NCBI GenBank assembly: GCA_028278205.1
Contig: JANQES010000078.1
Location: 1 to 34,423 of the forward strand
Direction: 5' to 3'
DNA: 34,423 nucleotides
Origin: Rhodothermales bacterium
GTDB lineage: Bacteria > Bacteroidota > Rhodothermia > Rhodothermales > Bin80
Made by a program: the position numbers and the translations under genes. Shown here piece by piece: positions 15,188 through 25,400 of this stretch. The notes below the pieces were generated by a model that saw only the letters and a list, made by a program, of their open reading frames with translations, had not been told where the DNA came from and did no database searches. How positions within the stretch are numbered: position 1 is the first letter of the stretch; each line of letters opens with the position of its first letter.

Positions 15188-16336
15188 ATGCAGCCTTTAC
15201 AGTGTCTCTTCATCGTTCAGGGCGAAGGCCGGGGCCATCTGACCCAGGCGCTCGGCCTCCGCGCTATGCTGCGCCGTGCCGGCCACCACGTCTGTAGCGT
15301 GCTCATCGGGCGCGGTACAGACCACGAGGTGCCCGGCTATTTCCGGGATAAGATCGACGCGCCGATTCAGTATTTCGACAGCGCCCACTTCGTCATCGAC
15401 GGCAAAAGCCGGTCTATTCGATGGCTCCCCACGGTGGCCTACAACAACAGCCGATGGCTTCGATTCCGAGAAAGTTTCGAGATCATCAACGCGCAGCTTC
15501 GCAAGTATCAACCGGACGTGATCGTCAATTTTTATGAGCCGCTGGCCGGGCTCTACGTGGCGCGCTACCGCCCGGCCACACCGATGGTGGCCGTCGCGCA
15601 TCAATACATGTTTTTGCACCCGCGCTATGCGTTCCCGCGCGGCTTCGCGCTTCAGCGACACGCGACGACCTTCTTTACCCGGCTGACGGCCTCCGGCGCA
15701 GCGCGCAGGCTGGCCCTGTCGCTCTACGACGCCCCCGATCTGCCCTCGGAACGCCTGCGGGTGATGCCGCCGTTGCTGCGCGACGAACTCTTCACCCAGC
15801 CCCTCGACGCACTCGACCCTTTTTTTCTGATCTATCTCTTCCACCACGACTTCGCCGAGGCCGTCCTCCGCTGGCACGAGCAAAACCCGGACGTGTCGCT
15901 GCGCTGCTTCTGGGGCAATCCGGAGGCCGAGGATATCGAGATTTATGACGAGACCCTGACGTTCCACCGCCTGCACGACGAGCGTTTTCTGGCGATGATG
16001 GCGCAGTGTCAGGGCGTGATCACGACCGCCGGGTTCGAAAGCATGGCCGAGGCGATGTATCTGGGCAAGCCGCTGATGATGGTCCCGATGCGCAAGCATT
16101 TCGAGCAGCATTGCAACGGCCTCGACGGCCTCAACGCGGGCGTCGGGATCCAGGCCAACGATTTTGACATCGACCGGCTGATTCGCTTTTTGCCGGATTA
16201 CCAGTACGACGCGGCGGCCTTCCGAGCCTGGGTTGACAGCGCAGAAACACGATTCATAGAAGCCATCGAACACGCCGCCCGGCACACGGCGCGGGTCGTC
16301 AAAATCCGTGAGACAAGCAAAGGCGTGGCGGCTTGA
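15188..16336 (+). CDS. Glycosyltransferase (GT28-like, MJ1255-type)
   Basis: A 382-residue cytoplasmic or membrane-associated glycosyltransferase of GT-B shape. The N-terminal loop FIVQGEGRGHLTQALGL (residues 8-24) and the C-terminal nucleotide-sugar motif VITTAGFESMAEAMYLGKPL, with EQHCNGLDGLNAGVG after it, are the family hallmarks. The sugar and acceptor are unknown. It starts on the base after the stop of the phosphoesterase gene, so translation is coupled and a shared envelope glycolipid pathway is likely. Homologues are often annotated only as glycosyltransferase family protein. Confidence 0.85.
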   Translation: MQPLQCLFIVQGEGRGHLTQALGLRAMLRRAGHHVCSVLIGRGTDHEVPGYFRDKIDAPIQYFDSAHFVIDGKSRSIRWLPTVAYNNSRWLRFRESFEIINAQLRKYQPDVIVNFYEPLAGLYVARYRPATPMVAVAHQYMFLHPRYAFPRGFALQRHATTFFTRLTASGAARRLALSLYDAPDLPSERLRVMPPLLRDELFTQPLDALDPFFLIYLFHHDFAEAVLRWHEQNPDVSLRCFWGNPEAEDIEIYDETLTFHRLHDERFLAMMAQCQGVITTAGFESMAEAMYLGKPLMMVPMRKHFEQHCNGLDGLNAGVGIQANDFDIDRLIRFLPDYQYDAAAFRAWVDSAETRFIEAIEHAARHTARVVKIRETSKGVAA

Positions 16337-16526
16337 CGATACGCTTTTAAATATGCAGGGCTGTTCGGAAGACAGCCGCGAACGATGGGAGCAGCGCAAC
16401 GCGGTGATCCTCGCCTCCGTCAAGGCCATGGCCGACGCCGGGGTATTGCACCATCCGTTAAAGAGAAAGGGAGAGAGGGAGATAAATCACTTTGATCCCC
16501 CTCTCTCCCTCTCCCCCTTTCCCATC
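16337..16526. other. Convergent gap with a possible small gene fragment and a hairpin repeat
   Basis: From an ATG at 16353 the plus strand reads MQGCSEDSRERWEQRNAVIL and on to HHPLKR, a natural-looking composition. It then runs into a purine/pyrimidine hairpin with arms GGGAGAGAGGG (16469-16479) and CCCTCTCTCCC (16499-16509), and loses sense. It may be a short gene or the head of one cut by the repeat. The hairpin sits between convergent genes and could also stop transcription from both sides. Confidence 0.4.
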
Positions 16527-18860
16527 CTACCCCGTAGGCTGGCCGATTTGGACGCGGCGTTTTCCGAATTCGTACTCTTTCGGCGGGTCCATGCCCAGGA
16601 GGTGCTGGACGAAATAATCCCATCGTTTACGCATCCAGTAGGTACGCGCGCGTCCGAAGCCGTGGCCGCCGCTGGGGAAGACGAGCATATCGAAATCTTT
16701 GTTGGCTGCCACGAGCGCCTCGACCAGCAGCAGGGTGCTTGAAGGCGGCACGTTGCTGTCCATCATGCCGTGGGCGATGAGCAGTTTGCCTTTGAGGTTC
16801 TCCGCCAGCAGATGGTTGGCCTGGTTGTCGTAGTTCGTAGTGCCGTCGGGGTTGGTCACCAGCAGCCCTTGCCATTTCTCGCCCCAGTCGTCTTCGTAGT
16901 TGCGGTTGTCGTGGTTGCCGGCGCTGGAGACAGCCACTTTGTAGAAGCCCGGATAGCGAAGGATGGCGCCGGCTGAGGCGAAGCCGCCGCCGGAGTGGCC
17001 CCAGATGCCCACTTTGTCGAGATCCATCCAGGGATGCCGCCCGGCCAGCTCTTTGATGGCCGCGATCTGATCGGGCAGGCCGTTGTCGCCCATGTTGCCG
17101 TAGTAGGCATCGTGGAAGGACTTCGAGCGCCCCGGCGTACCCATCGCATCGACTTCGACGACGATGAAGCCGAGTTCGGCGACGGCCTGCTTGTCGCTGC
17201 GCGAGGCGCGGAAGCTACGGCTGCCTACGCTGCCGGACTGCGGCCCCGGATACAAATAGTTGAGAATCGGATAGGACTTCGACGGATCGAAGTTCGTCGG
17301 CCTGTACATCAAGCCGTAAATGTCCGTCTCGCCGTCGCGGGCTTTGACCTGGATGGGTATCGGCGGCTGCCAGCCACTGGCGACAAGTTGCGAGATGTCG
17401 GCCCGTTCCAACTCGACGGCTACCTTCCCGTCGGTATCGCGCAGCACCGTCATCGGCGGTATGACGGGCGTCGAATAGCTATCGAGGATGTAGCGCCCGG
17501 ACGGCGAAAGCGTGACCTCGTGGTTGGCGTTTTCGGGCGTCAGCAGCGTCAGGCCCGTCCCGTCCATGTTGACTTTATACAAATATTGGAAATACGGATC
17601 GCCCCGTTCCCGGCCTCCGGCGGTGAAGTAGAGGGTCCGGTTTTCTTTATCGACCCGTCGCAGTTGCCGCACCGCCCAGTCGCCCTGCGTGATTCGATTT
17701 TTTAGCTGGCCGCTCTGAAGATCATAGAGATAAAGGTGCCCCCAGTTGTCACGCTCGGAGAACCAGATGACCTCGTTCGATTCGAAGAGCACACGCCAGT
17801 TCCTCATCCCGACGCCCGACTCAAAATAGGTCTCGACGACCTCCTCCATCACGTCACGCACGGCGCCCGTTTCCGGATCCGCCACCCGAAGCTTCGCCTC
17901 TTTGTGATCGCGCGAACTTGAGACAAAGGCGAGTTGGGCCGAATCGTCGCTCCACTCGACGTCCAAAAATCGTCCACCCCGGCCTGCGATGTGGTCGGTG
18001 GTGGTGCTCCGGTGGGGGTCGGGCGGCATCTGAAGGCGGACGGTGCGCGGCCCGTCGAGGTGGATGACCACGCGGCTGATGCGAAAGATGACGCTGTCTT
18101 CGGGGAGGGGATATTTCCAGGCTTGAAGCTCCGGATGCCCCACTTTGGTCGAGACCAGATACATCTCCCCCACGCCCCGCGCATCGTGTTGGAACGTGGC
18201 AATCTTCTTCGAATCCGGCGACCACAGCAGCACCGGCTGGTCGCTCTTGACCCATCCGGCGTTGTTGGTGGCGTAGCCGTAATCTTCGATGCCGTCGGTG
18301 GTGAGTTGCGTTTCTTCTTTGGTGGCAACGTCGCGCACCCAGAGGTTGTGATCGCGGATGAAAGCCGCCTTCTTGCCGTCCGGCGACGTGATGCTGTAGA
18401 AATCCGGTCGCCGGCGTTGGCTCTCCTCGGCGGAGCATCGATACGCCCGGATGTCGCACGTAAAATGCTGGCCGCGCATGTCAAACGTGATCGAGCCGCC
18501 GTCATCCGAAAACTCGATCTGCCTGAAGGGCAGGTTGTGGGCGTCGTAGGTAGAGTCGATGACCGTGGCGATGGCGCGGCTCAGGCGGGAATGGTCGAAG
18601 GCCGGCGCGCGGCTACCCGTGGCGGGGTCGGCCAGCACGAATTCGGCGCCGTCGGGGATGGTGTTGCGATACCAGAGACGGTCGTTGGGCAGCCAGTTGG
18701 GCCGCACGGTGGCGCCAAAAACGAGCGGGGCCGTGTTATTGAACAAGAACCCTTCGGCGCGGGCATAATCCTCGGCGGTGACGGGTTGCTGGGCAGCAAC
18801 AGGCGTTGCGCACAACACCATGGCGGCAAACAGAGCGAGTAGGGCTACGCGGATTCGCAT
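16527..18860 (-). CDS. S9 family peptidase, dipeptidyl peptidase IV-like
   Basis: A 777-residue secreted or periplasmic serine peptidase that removes N-terminal dipeptides. It has a signal peptide (ALLALFAAMVLCATPVAAQQ, cleavage near 23), a DPP IV-type beta-propeller (about 80-530, with PDGKKAAFIRDHNLWVRD and VLLWSPDSKKIATFQ) and an alpha/beta hydrolase domain (about 540-760). The catalytic triad is readable as Ser623 in GHSGGG, Asp701 in MMDSNVP and His733 in GGHGFG. Length is normal for the family. GAGG six bases before the ATG at 18860 supports the start. It heads away from the GMC gene, which is separated by 156 bases, so its own promoter is likely. Confidence 0.93.
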   Translation of the reverse strand: MRIRVALLALFAAMVLCATPVAAQQPVTAEDYARAEGFLFNNTAPLVFGATVRPNWLPNDRLWYRNTIPDGAEFVLADPATGSRAPAFDHSRLSRAIATVIDSTYDAHNLPFRQIEFSDDGGSITFDMRGQHFTCDIRAYRCSAEESQRRRPDFYSITSPDGKKAAFIRDHNLWVRDVATKEETQLTTDGIEDYGYATNNAGWVKSDQPVLLWSPDSKKIATFQHDARGVGEMYLVSTKVGHPELQAWKYPLPEDSVIFRISRVVIHLDGPRTVRLQMPPDPHRSTTTDHIAGRGGRFLDVEWSDDSAQLAFVSSSRDHKEAKLRVADPETGAVRDVMEEVVETYFESGVGMRNWRVLFESNEVIWFSERDNWGHLYLYDLQSGQLKNRITQGDWAVRQLRRVDKENRTLYFTAGGRERGDPYFQYLYKVNMDGTGLTLLTPENANHEVTLSPSGRYILDSYSTPVIPPMTVLRDTDGKVAVELERADISQLVASGWQPPIPIQVKARDGETDIYGLMYRPTNFDPSKSYPILNYLYPGPQSGSVGSRSFRASRSDKQAVAELGFIVVEVDAMGTPGRSKSFHDAYYGNMGDNGLPDQIAAIKELAGRHPWMDLDKVGIWGHSGGGFASAGAILRYPGFYKVAVSSAGNHDNRNYEDDWGEKWQGLLVTNPDGTTNYDNQANHLLAENLKGKLLIAHGMMDSNVPPSSTLLLVEALVAANKDFDMLVFPSGGHGFGRARTYWMRKRWDYFVQHLLGMDPPKEYEFGKRRVQIGQPTG

Positions 18861-19016
18861 CGTATTCCTCGGCAGTCTATGGGGTGAGGGGCTCGACGCT
18901 CACAATATCGCGCGCCGTGCCTGTCCTGACAATGCAAATTCTCGCGAAATGAGTGCCTTGCTAATTTGATGGAAAGTTGCCTTTTCGACGGGTCGATTAC
19001 AACCTTTCCCGCAGAA

Positions 19017-20714
19017 TCACAAATTCAACCGCTTCAATTCTTCGACGGCATAATCGCAGGCGCGGGCCGTTATCGCCAGGTAGGTCAGCGAAGGGTTTTG
19101 ACAGGCCGACGAGGTCATGCACGCGCCATCGGTGACGAAGAGGTTGGGCACGTCGTGGCACTGGTTAAAGGCATTGAGCACCGACGTCTTCGGGTCGCGG
19201 CCCATGCGCGCAGCGCCCATCTCGTGATTGCCCAGCCCCGGCGCATCTTCGATCTGGTCGTACGTCCGCACGTTGATAGCGCCGGCGGCTTCGAGCATCT
19301 CCGCCGCCGTAGCCATCATATCCTGGCGCATCGCCAGATCGTTGGCGTCGCGGGTGACGTGGAAACGCAGCACAGGCAGGCCCCAGGCATCGGTGGTTTC
19401 GTCGTCGAGTTCGCAGTAGTTGTCGTAGCGCGGCAGCGTCTCGCCGAAAGCGCCCAGGCCCATCGTCCAGCGGCCCGGTTGGCGCAGCGCCTCTTTGAGA
19501 CCGGCGCCGAAGCCGCGCAGTGTGTTGCCGCGCGACCAGCCCTGCCGGCTCGCGCCGCCCTGAAACCCGTAGCCGCGCACAAAATCCGGATGCCGCGTTT
19601 CGAGGCTGATGTTGCGGAATCGCGGGATGTAGATGCCGTTGGGACGATTGCCCTGATAATAGCGACCTTCGAACCCCTCGAAGGCCCCGCTGGCGCCAAC
19701 GTGGTAGTGATGATCCATCAAATAATGCCCCAACGCCCCGCTCGAATTGGCGATGCCGTCGGGAAAACGCGGGCTCTTCGACATCAACATGATCCGCGCC
19801 GTGTTCATCGACGAAGCGCACAGAAAAATGATGCGCGCGTGGAATTCCAACTGTTCGTTCGTCTCCGTATCGATCACCCGGACGCCGGTAGCGCGATCTT
19901 TCTCGGCGTCGTAGATGACCTCGTGGACGAGGCTGTGAGGACGGAGTGTCAGGTTGCCCGTAGCGCGGGCTGCCGGCAGGGCCACGCTTTGCGTGCTGTA
20001 ATACGATCCCGTCGAACACCCGCGTTCGCAGGGGCCGCAGTAATGGCACGGCGCGCGTCCGCTCAGCGCCTCCGTCAGCACCGCCACCCGCCCGATGGTC
20101 ATCGTCCGCTCCGGAAACGCCGCCTCGATGCGCGCCTTGGCCGCTTTTTCGACGGCGTTCATTTCCATCGGCGGCAAGAAGATGCTGTCGGGCAGTTGCG
20201 GCAAGCCCTCGGCCTGCCCGCTGATGCCGATGGCTCGCTCTATGTATTCGTACCACGGCGCCAGATCTTCATACCGGATCGGCCAGTCTACGCCGTGGCC
20301 GTCTTCGAGGTTGGCCTCGAAATCCATCGGGCTCCAGCGGTAGCTCTGCCGCGCCCACATCAACGACCGCCCCCCGACGACGTTGGCCTGAATCCAGGTG
20401 TACGGCTCCTCCTGAACGTACGGGTTTTCGCGATCGTTCATGAAGAAATGGCGGGTGGCCTCGGAGAAGGCATAGGTCTTGCGCTGGATGGCATAGTCCT
20501 GCTCGGCCACACCCGGCGGCACCCGGCCCCGGTTCGGCAACTCCCAGACTTGCTTGTGCTCGGTGACGTAATCCACCACGTGCTCGACGAGACGGCCTCG
20601 TTCGAGCACGAGCGTCTTCAAGCCTTTCTCGCACAACTCCTTCATGGCCCACCCACCCGACATCCCCGACCCGACCACGATGGCGTCGTACTCTTGCTGC
20701 TGATGGAAATGCAT
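19017..20714 (-). CDS. GMC family oxidoreductase (FAD-dependent)
   Basis: A 565-residue FAD enzyme that likely oxidises a sugar or sugar alcohol. The FAD-binding motif is DAIVVGSGMSGGWAMKEL (residues 10-27). Other landmarks are NVVGGRSLMWARQSYRW, the GMC substrate domain, and an ending LFVTDGACMTSSACQNPSLT followed by YLAITARACDYAVEE. Cys 223, 226, 229 and 233 in CHYCGPCERGC form a cluster seen in the membrane-linked branch related to gluconate 2-dehydrogenase large subunits. That branch usually has a small subunit-3 partner and a cytochrome; neither is in the window. No signal peptide or Tat motif is seen. With the DUF6807 and Gfo/Idh/MocA genes it suggests carbohydrate use. Confidence 0.9.
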   Translation of the reverse strand: MHFHQQQEYDAIVVGSGMSGGWAMKELCEKGLKTLVLERGRLVEHVVDYVTEHKQVWELPNRGRVPPGVAEQDYAIQRKTYAFSEATRHFFMNDRENPYVQEEPYTWIQANVVGGRSLMWARQSYRWSPMDFEANLEDGHGVDWPIRYEDLAPWYEYIERAIGISGQAEGLPQLPDSIFLPPMEMNAVEKAAKARIEAAFPERTMTIGRVAVLTEALSGRAPCHYCGPCERGCSTGSYYSTQSVALPAARATGNLTLRPHSLVHEVIYDAEKDRATGVRVIDTETNEQLEFHARIIFLCASSMNTARIMLMSKSPRFPDGIANSSGALGHYLMDHHYHVGASGAFEGFEGRYYQGNRPNGIYIPRFRNISLETRHPDFVRGYGFQGGASRQGWSRGNTLRGFGAGLKEALRQPGRWTMGLGAFGETLPRYDNYCELDDETTDAWGLPVLRFHVTRDANDLAMRQDMMATAAEMLEAAGAINVRTYDQIEDAPGLGNHEMGAARMGRDPKTSVLNAFNQCHDVPNLFVTDGACMTSSACQNPSLTYLAITARACDYAVEELKRLNL

Positions 20715-20792
20715 GGATAAACGGGGGCGTGTTTACTGCGCTGGCAGCGAAACCTAACGATTCCGTTTTAAGAAAAAAAGCTACTTATTTTG

Positions 20793-20938
20793 GATTTTAG
20801 ATTTTGGATTTTGGATTGGTCGTTTGCCGAGCGGCTTGCACCAACCGAAAAAGCCGCAGCGGTCCCGACCGTCGCGGCTTTTTCGGTTGTTAAATAGGGA
20901 TTGAACATTTCCCAATCCAAAATCCAAAATCTAAAATC
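20793..20938. repeat. Inverted 27-bp repeats enclosing a terminator (element 1)
   Basis: The left arm (20793-20819), reading GATTTTAGATTTTGG and so on, and the right arm (20912-20938) are perfect 27-bp reverse complements. The right arm supplies two of the three bases of the DUF6807 stop codon. The 29 bases from 20912 are identical to those from 22418, where the sensor kinase gene ends in the same way. A strong hairpin lies in the middle. Confidence 0.9.
20842..20889. terminator. Strong bidirectional terminator inside element 1
   Basis: Arms CAACCGAAAAAGCCGC (20842-20857) and GCGGCTTTTTCGGTTG (20874-20889) pair perfectly, with an inner CGGT/ACCG stem. It ends the leftward DUF6807 transcript before the GMC gene. 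Confidence 0.9.
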
Positions 20939-22133
20939 ACGAACCAACCCTTGCCACCGGCGGATGAGCGTAGTCGTTCCAGAGGCGGTCGAGGTCGGCG
21001 GCGTCGGGGAGGCCGTCGTAGACGACGAAGCGGTAGCGGGCCACGTACGGCTCGCCCGGCTCAATCGACCAGTCGCCGGCTTGCGAGGGGGCGTAGTTGA
21101 AAAAGGGCTCGGACGGGTGGATGCGCATCGGCTGGGGCGCTTCGAAATTATCGGGGTGATCGAGCATCGCGATGCCCGCCGGCTCGCCGTCGATCTTGCC
21201 GCCGATGTGGCACCAGCGGGCGCGCGTGGCGTGGCCGTTGCTGCGATCTTTGCCCTCGGACGTTAGAAAATCAGTATTTTCCGCTCCGTTCCAATCCCAA
21301 TGCCCCCGAAAGCCGACGCCGCCGTACCGGTACTGCGGCAGCCCCAGCGCACTGTCCATCGCCGCCGTTTGGGTGAGCTTCAGGTCAAAAATATGATACG
21401 GCCGGTCGGTGGAGGGGACGCGGTAGACGCGCAGCTCCCACTGTTCGTTCAGGGCCGTAATCGGCTCGGAAGCCGTCAGATCGACGTAGCGATGGCGGGC
21501 GCGCAAGCCGCCGTGGACGGGGCCGTCCCACGTCTGATCCAGCGCCTCGACCTTCACGGTGCCCGTGCCTGCACCCATGTTCCAGAAATCAGGCGTTCGC
21601 CCCTGAAAGACCGTCTTCGTCCACGCCGCCCAGATGCCGTGATGATGGATATGGTTGGCCGGATAATCGTCTGTGACGACGCGCCCGCCGGGCGTATGCA
21701 CCGGATGCAGATAACCGCCCCGTTTATAAATCAAATCGATGTTCTTTCGCGGCAGCCTCGACAGCCAGACGTGATATTCGACGACGGGCTGCTCGCCCAG
21801 GCTGAAGCGCACCCGCCCCTGATCCTCCGCCACCGTCACGCCCTCCGGCGTCGCCTGCGCCGGTTCGAGGCGATAGGTCTGCGTCTGCCCCGCGTCGAGC
21901 CGGTCGAGGATAAACCAGGCCGTGCCCTCGGCATCCACCTGAAGCGGCACGGCGGCGCCGGCGCCGTCTCGCAACACGAAGGCCGCCCCCTCGATCCCCT
22001 CCGGCATCGCAAACATGGTGATGGTATGACGCCGGTCATAATCGCCGGCTTCGACGCTGAGGGTGTAGGCCGCCGGCTGTGCACACGCCGTCAGCGCCAC
22101 CGTGGCAAGGCCGAGGAAAAACAGGGTTTTCAT
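20937..22133 (-). CDS. DUF6807 (PmoA-like) lipoprotein
   Basis: A 398-residue predicted lipoprotein. Counting from the ATG at 22133, MKTLFFLGLATVALTAC gives a lipobox with Cys17. The body matches DUF6807/PmoA-type proteins: VEYHVWLSRLPRKNIDL, the His-rich YPANHIHHHGIWAAW, then YGGVGFRGHW and FFNYAPSQAGDWSIEPGE. These are believed to act on sugars or polysaccharide products, but the chemistry is not established; the HHHG segment could bind metal. The frame extends to 22178, but that leader is encoded by the repeat that abuts the ATG at 22133. Its TGA stop is likewise formed with a repeat copy, so the coding region sits exactly between inverted repeat copies. Confidence 0.85.
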   Translation of the reverse strand: MKTLFFLGLATVALTACAQPAAYTLSVEAGDYDRRHTITMFAMPEGIEGAAFVLRDGAGAAVPLQVDAEGTAWFILDRLDAGQTQTYRLEPAQATPEGVTVAEDQGRVRFSLGEQPVVEYHVWLSRLPRKNIDLIYKRGGYLHPVHTPGGRVVTDDYPANHIHHHGIWAAWTKTVFQGRTPDFWNMGAGTGTVKVEALDQTWDGPVHGGLRARHRYVDLTASEPITALNEQWELRVYRVPSTDRPYHIFDLKLTQTAAMDSALGLPQYRYGGVGFRGHWDWNGAENTDFLTSEGKDRSNGHATRARWCHIGGKIDGEPAGIAMLDHPDNFEAPQPMRIHPSEPFFNYAPSQAGDWSIEPGEPYVARYRFVVYDGLPDAADLDRLWNDYAHPPVARVGS

Positions 22134-22444
22134 TTTGGATTTTGGATTTTGGATTGTTTTTCGGCAGGTGTGTTGCAAGATGGTGAAGCCACGACACCGC
22201 CCGGCCCTGAAGGACCGGGCTCACCAGCTAAAGCCCCGGTGGGGCTAAAACAGGGCGCTTCAGCGTCCTTGCGCAACTGAGCCCGGTGATTCATCGCTGG
22301 GCGGGCCGGCGTTTCACCACAAACCGCACACCCACCTACCATCTCTAATAAACGAAAAAGCCGCGACGGTCGGAACCATTGCGGCGTTTTCTATTGGGAT
22401 GACGGTCCAGAATCAGACCAATCCAAAATCCAAAATCTAAAATC
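22134..22444. repeat. Inverted repeats enclosing a terminator (element 2)
   Basis: The left arm GGATTTTGGATTTTGGATTG (22137-22156) directly precedes the DUF6807 start. The right arm 22418-22444 is the same 27-mer as in element 1 and forms the stop of the sensor kinase gene. Between them are a CCCGGCCCTGAAGGACCGGG-type palindrome (about 22200-22222), a GCCCCGGTGGGGC palindrome and a terminator-like hairpin at 22354-22391 related to the one in element 1. No gene was seen. Confidence 0.8.
22354..22391. terminator. Terminator-like hairpin inside element 2
   Basis: AAAAGCCGC and GCGGCGTTTT form the outer stem, around CGGT and ACC. It is a weaker relative of the 20842-20889 terminator and probably stops the leftward sensor kinase transcript. 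Confidence 0.55.
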
Positions 22445-25400
22445 ACATCGCTCCGTTCAGCCGTTGCGGATTCGAGGGAAAGGCCCGGGGCTGGAGCCGT
22501 TGCGTGGGGCGATCTTGCGAAGCCACAGCCGGCGGCGTCGCGTGGAGCGGGAAGAAAACCGTGAAGACGCTGCCCACGCCCTTCTCACTCTGCACCTCGA
22601 TCTCGCCATCCATCAGTTCGACCAGCCGCGCGGTGATGGTCAGGCCCAGGCCGTTGCCTTCGTGCGACCGCGCCAGCCCCGTCGATTCCTGCTTGAATTC
22701 GTCGAACAGGAATGGGATGAAGCTTTCGTCGATGCCGATGCCGGTATCGCGCACATGCACGGCCACGCGGCCCCCCTGCTCTTTGACCGTTACGGTAACG
22801 CCGCCCTTTTCGGTAAACTTGATGGCATTGCCGACGAGGTTATTGAGAATCTGCTCGAAGCAGTGGCCGTCGAGGTTGGCGTAGAGCGGCTTCGGCGAGC
22901 GTTCGAGGTCGAGCGCGAGGCCGCCCTGCTGCGCCAGCGGCGCCAACAAGCGCAACACCTCGGCCGCTTTATTGCCGATGTTGAGCGGGTGCCGGTCTAG
23001 CTCCAACGTGCCGGCGCGAAGGCGGGCCACTTCGAGGAGCGAGTTGAGCGTGTGCAACAACCGCTCGCTGTTCGATTCAATCGGGTCGAGGAGTTCCTGG
23101 AAGTGTTCGGGCAGTTCTTCCTGGAGGATGTGGGTGAAGCCCAGAATGGCCGTCAGCGGCGTGCGCAACTCGTGCGAAGTGTTAGCCAGAAACTCATCTT
23201 TGAGGCGGTTGGCCTGAATGAGGCTTTCGTTGACCTCCTGCAGGCGCTGATTGTGTTCGCGTTCTCGTTCGAGTTCGCGGGCCTGCTCCTGCGCCCGTTT
23301 GCTTTGCTGAACAAGCCGGTAGTGATGAACGCAGAAGGCGGCCATGATCATCAGCGCCATCAGATAGAGCGCATAGGCCCACCACGTCCGATACCACGGC
23401 GGCAGCACGCGGAAGGTAAAAGTGGCTTCTTCGCTGAGGCTGCCCTGCGCATCGAGCGCCCGTACACGAAGCGTGTAGTCGCCCCCTTCGAGATCGTTGT
23501 ACGTCCGGTAGGGTCGATACGTCCACTCTGACCACGTCTGGTCAATGCCTTCCATGAAATACTGATAGCGGTTGGCCCGGACGTCGTGGTAGCTAGGCGC
23601 ACTGACCTCGAAACGCAAGTCGTTGTCGGCAGGATCTACCACCGAAGGCAGCGTCACGGCGTCGGTGACGGGCGCGCCGCCGTAGAGCACCCGCTCGGTC
23701 CGTGTCGCCACGATGCGGCGCAGCAGCGTCGAAAACCCGGTGGTATAATCTTTTTCAACCCGGGCGTCATAGCGCACGAGTTGATCCCCATTGCCGATCC
23801 ACGCGATCCCGTCCTCCTCGACGACGAGCTTGACAGCGGTTGATTTCGGAAACCGCAGGACGCGCGGCGATTCGTGTTGATAGGATCCATCCGCCTGCAA
23901 CCGAGCAATATCAATGCGATTCTCATAGACCATCCACAGGGTGCCGTCGGGCCCCTGAGCGAAGTCCCGCAGCGGCGCCGCCGAGGTGTTAGAGGCATCC
24001 ACAAACGAGATTTCTTTATAAAACTTGTTGCCGTCCTGGCCCTTCGGGTTAAATCGATAAACCCCTCCTTTAGCCAGAAAAACGACTTCACCGTTGATGG
24101 TGCCGATGTCGATAAAATCAACGGGCAAGCCGTCTCGCATGTGAAAGCGTTCCGGTTGCCAGGGCGCGTCTGTTTCGGGGAAGGGTCCTCGCAAGACGGT
24201 GCCGTCTGCCGCCGTAAGCCACAAGGTGCCGTCGTTGCTTTCTTCGATACTGCGGATGTCGCTGGCCGGCGCCTCGCCGGTATAGAGTTCGTGCAGGTGC
24301 CAGCCCTCCGGGGTATAGTGCAACCGGCTCAAGCCTTCCCTGATACCGACCAGAACGTGCCCGGGATACCGTTCGGATTTGAACAACGCAAAGCTATGCG
24401 TTTCTTTCAACAAAGTATCCGGAGCGCCGTTGTCCACCCGAAAGAGTCCGGAGTGCGTGGCCGCGAACAAGACGCTGTCCATCGAGAGCAGATCTCCCGT
24501 GGGGTCTGCCGACCGGACTTCCTCGATCGACGGCAAGAAACCCTTGTTACCCGGGCCGGAGGGTTGCAGTTTGACCAGGCCTGTGCTCGTACCCACGTAC
24601 AACGTATCGCGATGCCGTTCTACGATATGGACGGAGCCTTCGAGACCCAGTTGATCATTATAGACGGTGAGTTGGGCCGGGATGTCTACGCGCGCGATAC
24701 CGGAGGCATCGAGGGCCATCCACAAGCCGCCCTGCACATCCGTATACACATAGTTGATCCACTCGTCCGGAAAGCCGGCGTTCTTGTTGAGCCGTTGGAT
24801 GAGCCGGCCCTGCTGATCCATAATAAGGCCGCCGCCGCCGAGGGTAGCCAGCGCGTAGAGACCGCCGGGCAACACACAACCATGATACAGCCTGGCGTTT
24901 TTCAACAGCGGATCTACGCCCGTCTCAAACGGCGTCACCGCGCCCTGATCATAGAGAAAAAAACCTTTGTTCTTCGTCCCAATCAGAAGGCGGTTGCCGG
25001 GAAAAGGAAGCATCACATAAATGCGTATATCGGCGAAGTACGCGCCGCCGGGCACAAAGTCTAGCTCATCCTCAACGACCTGTTGCAACCCGACTTTAAA
25101 CTCGCGCACGTAGAATCGATCATCAACGACGAAGGACGTATGAAAGCCCGCTTCGCTTTTCCAGGTCTTTATGGTTTGCCCATCCCACCGGAAAAGACGC
25201 TTCTTGGCCTGAAAGTAGAGGCCCTCGCTCGTGGCATGGGTGCCCCAAACGTCGGAAAAGTCTCGCTCTTCCGGCGGGACCGCCTCTAGCAACGAGACAA
25301 ACACCAGCGTGCCCACCGAATCGGGCGCCAGATACCCGAAATCGCCATTGGTGCCGACGTAGACCTTCCCATCGTTGTCCACCGCCAGCGACCGCACCAC

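Noticed and set aside
18966..20720. 584-codon plus-strand frame opposite the GMC oxidoreductase
   Set aside because: No motif. The antisense gene has an intact FAD site and C-terminal signature.
23874..25064. 396-codon plus-strand frame opposite the sensor kinase
   Set aside because: It lies wholly within the propeller-coding region of the sensor and has no recognisable domain.
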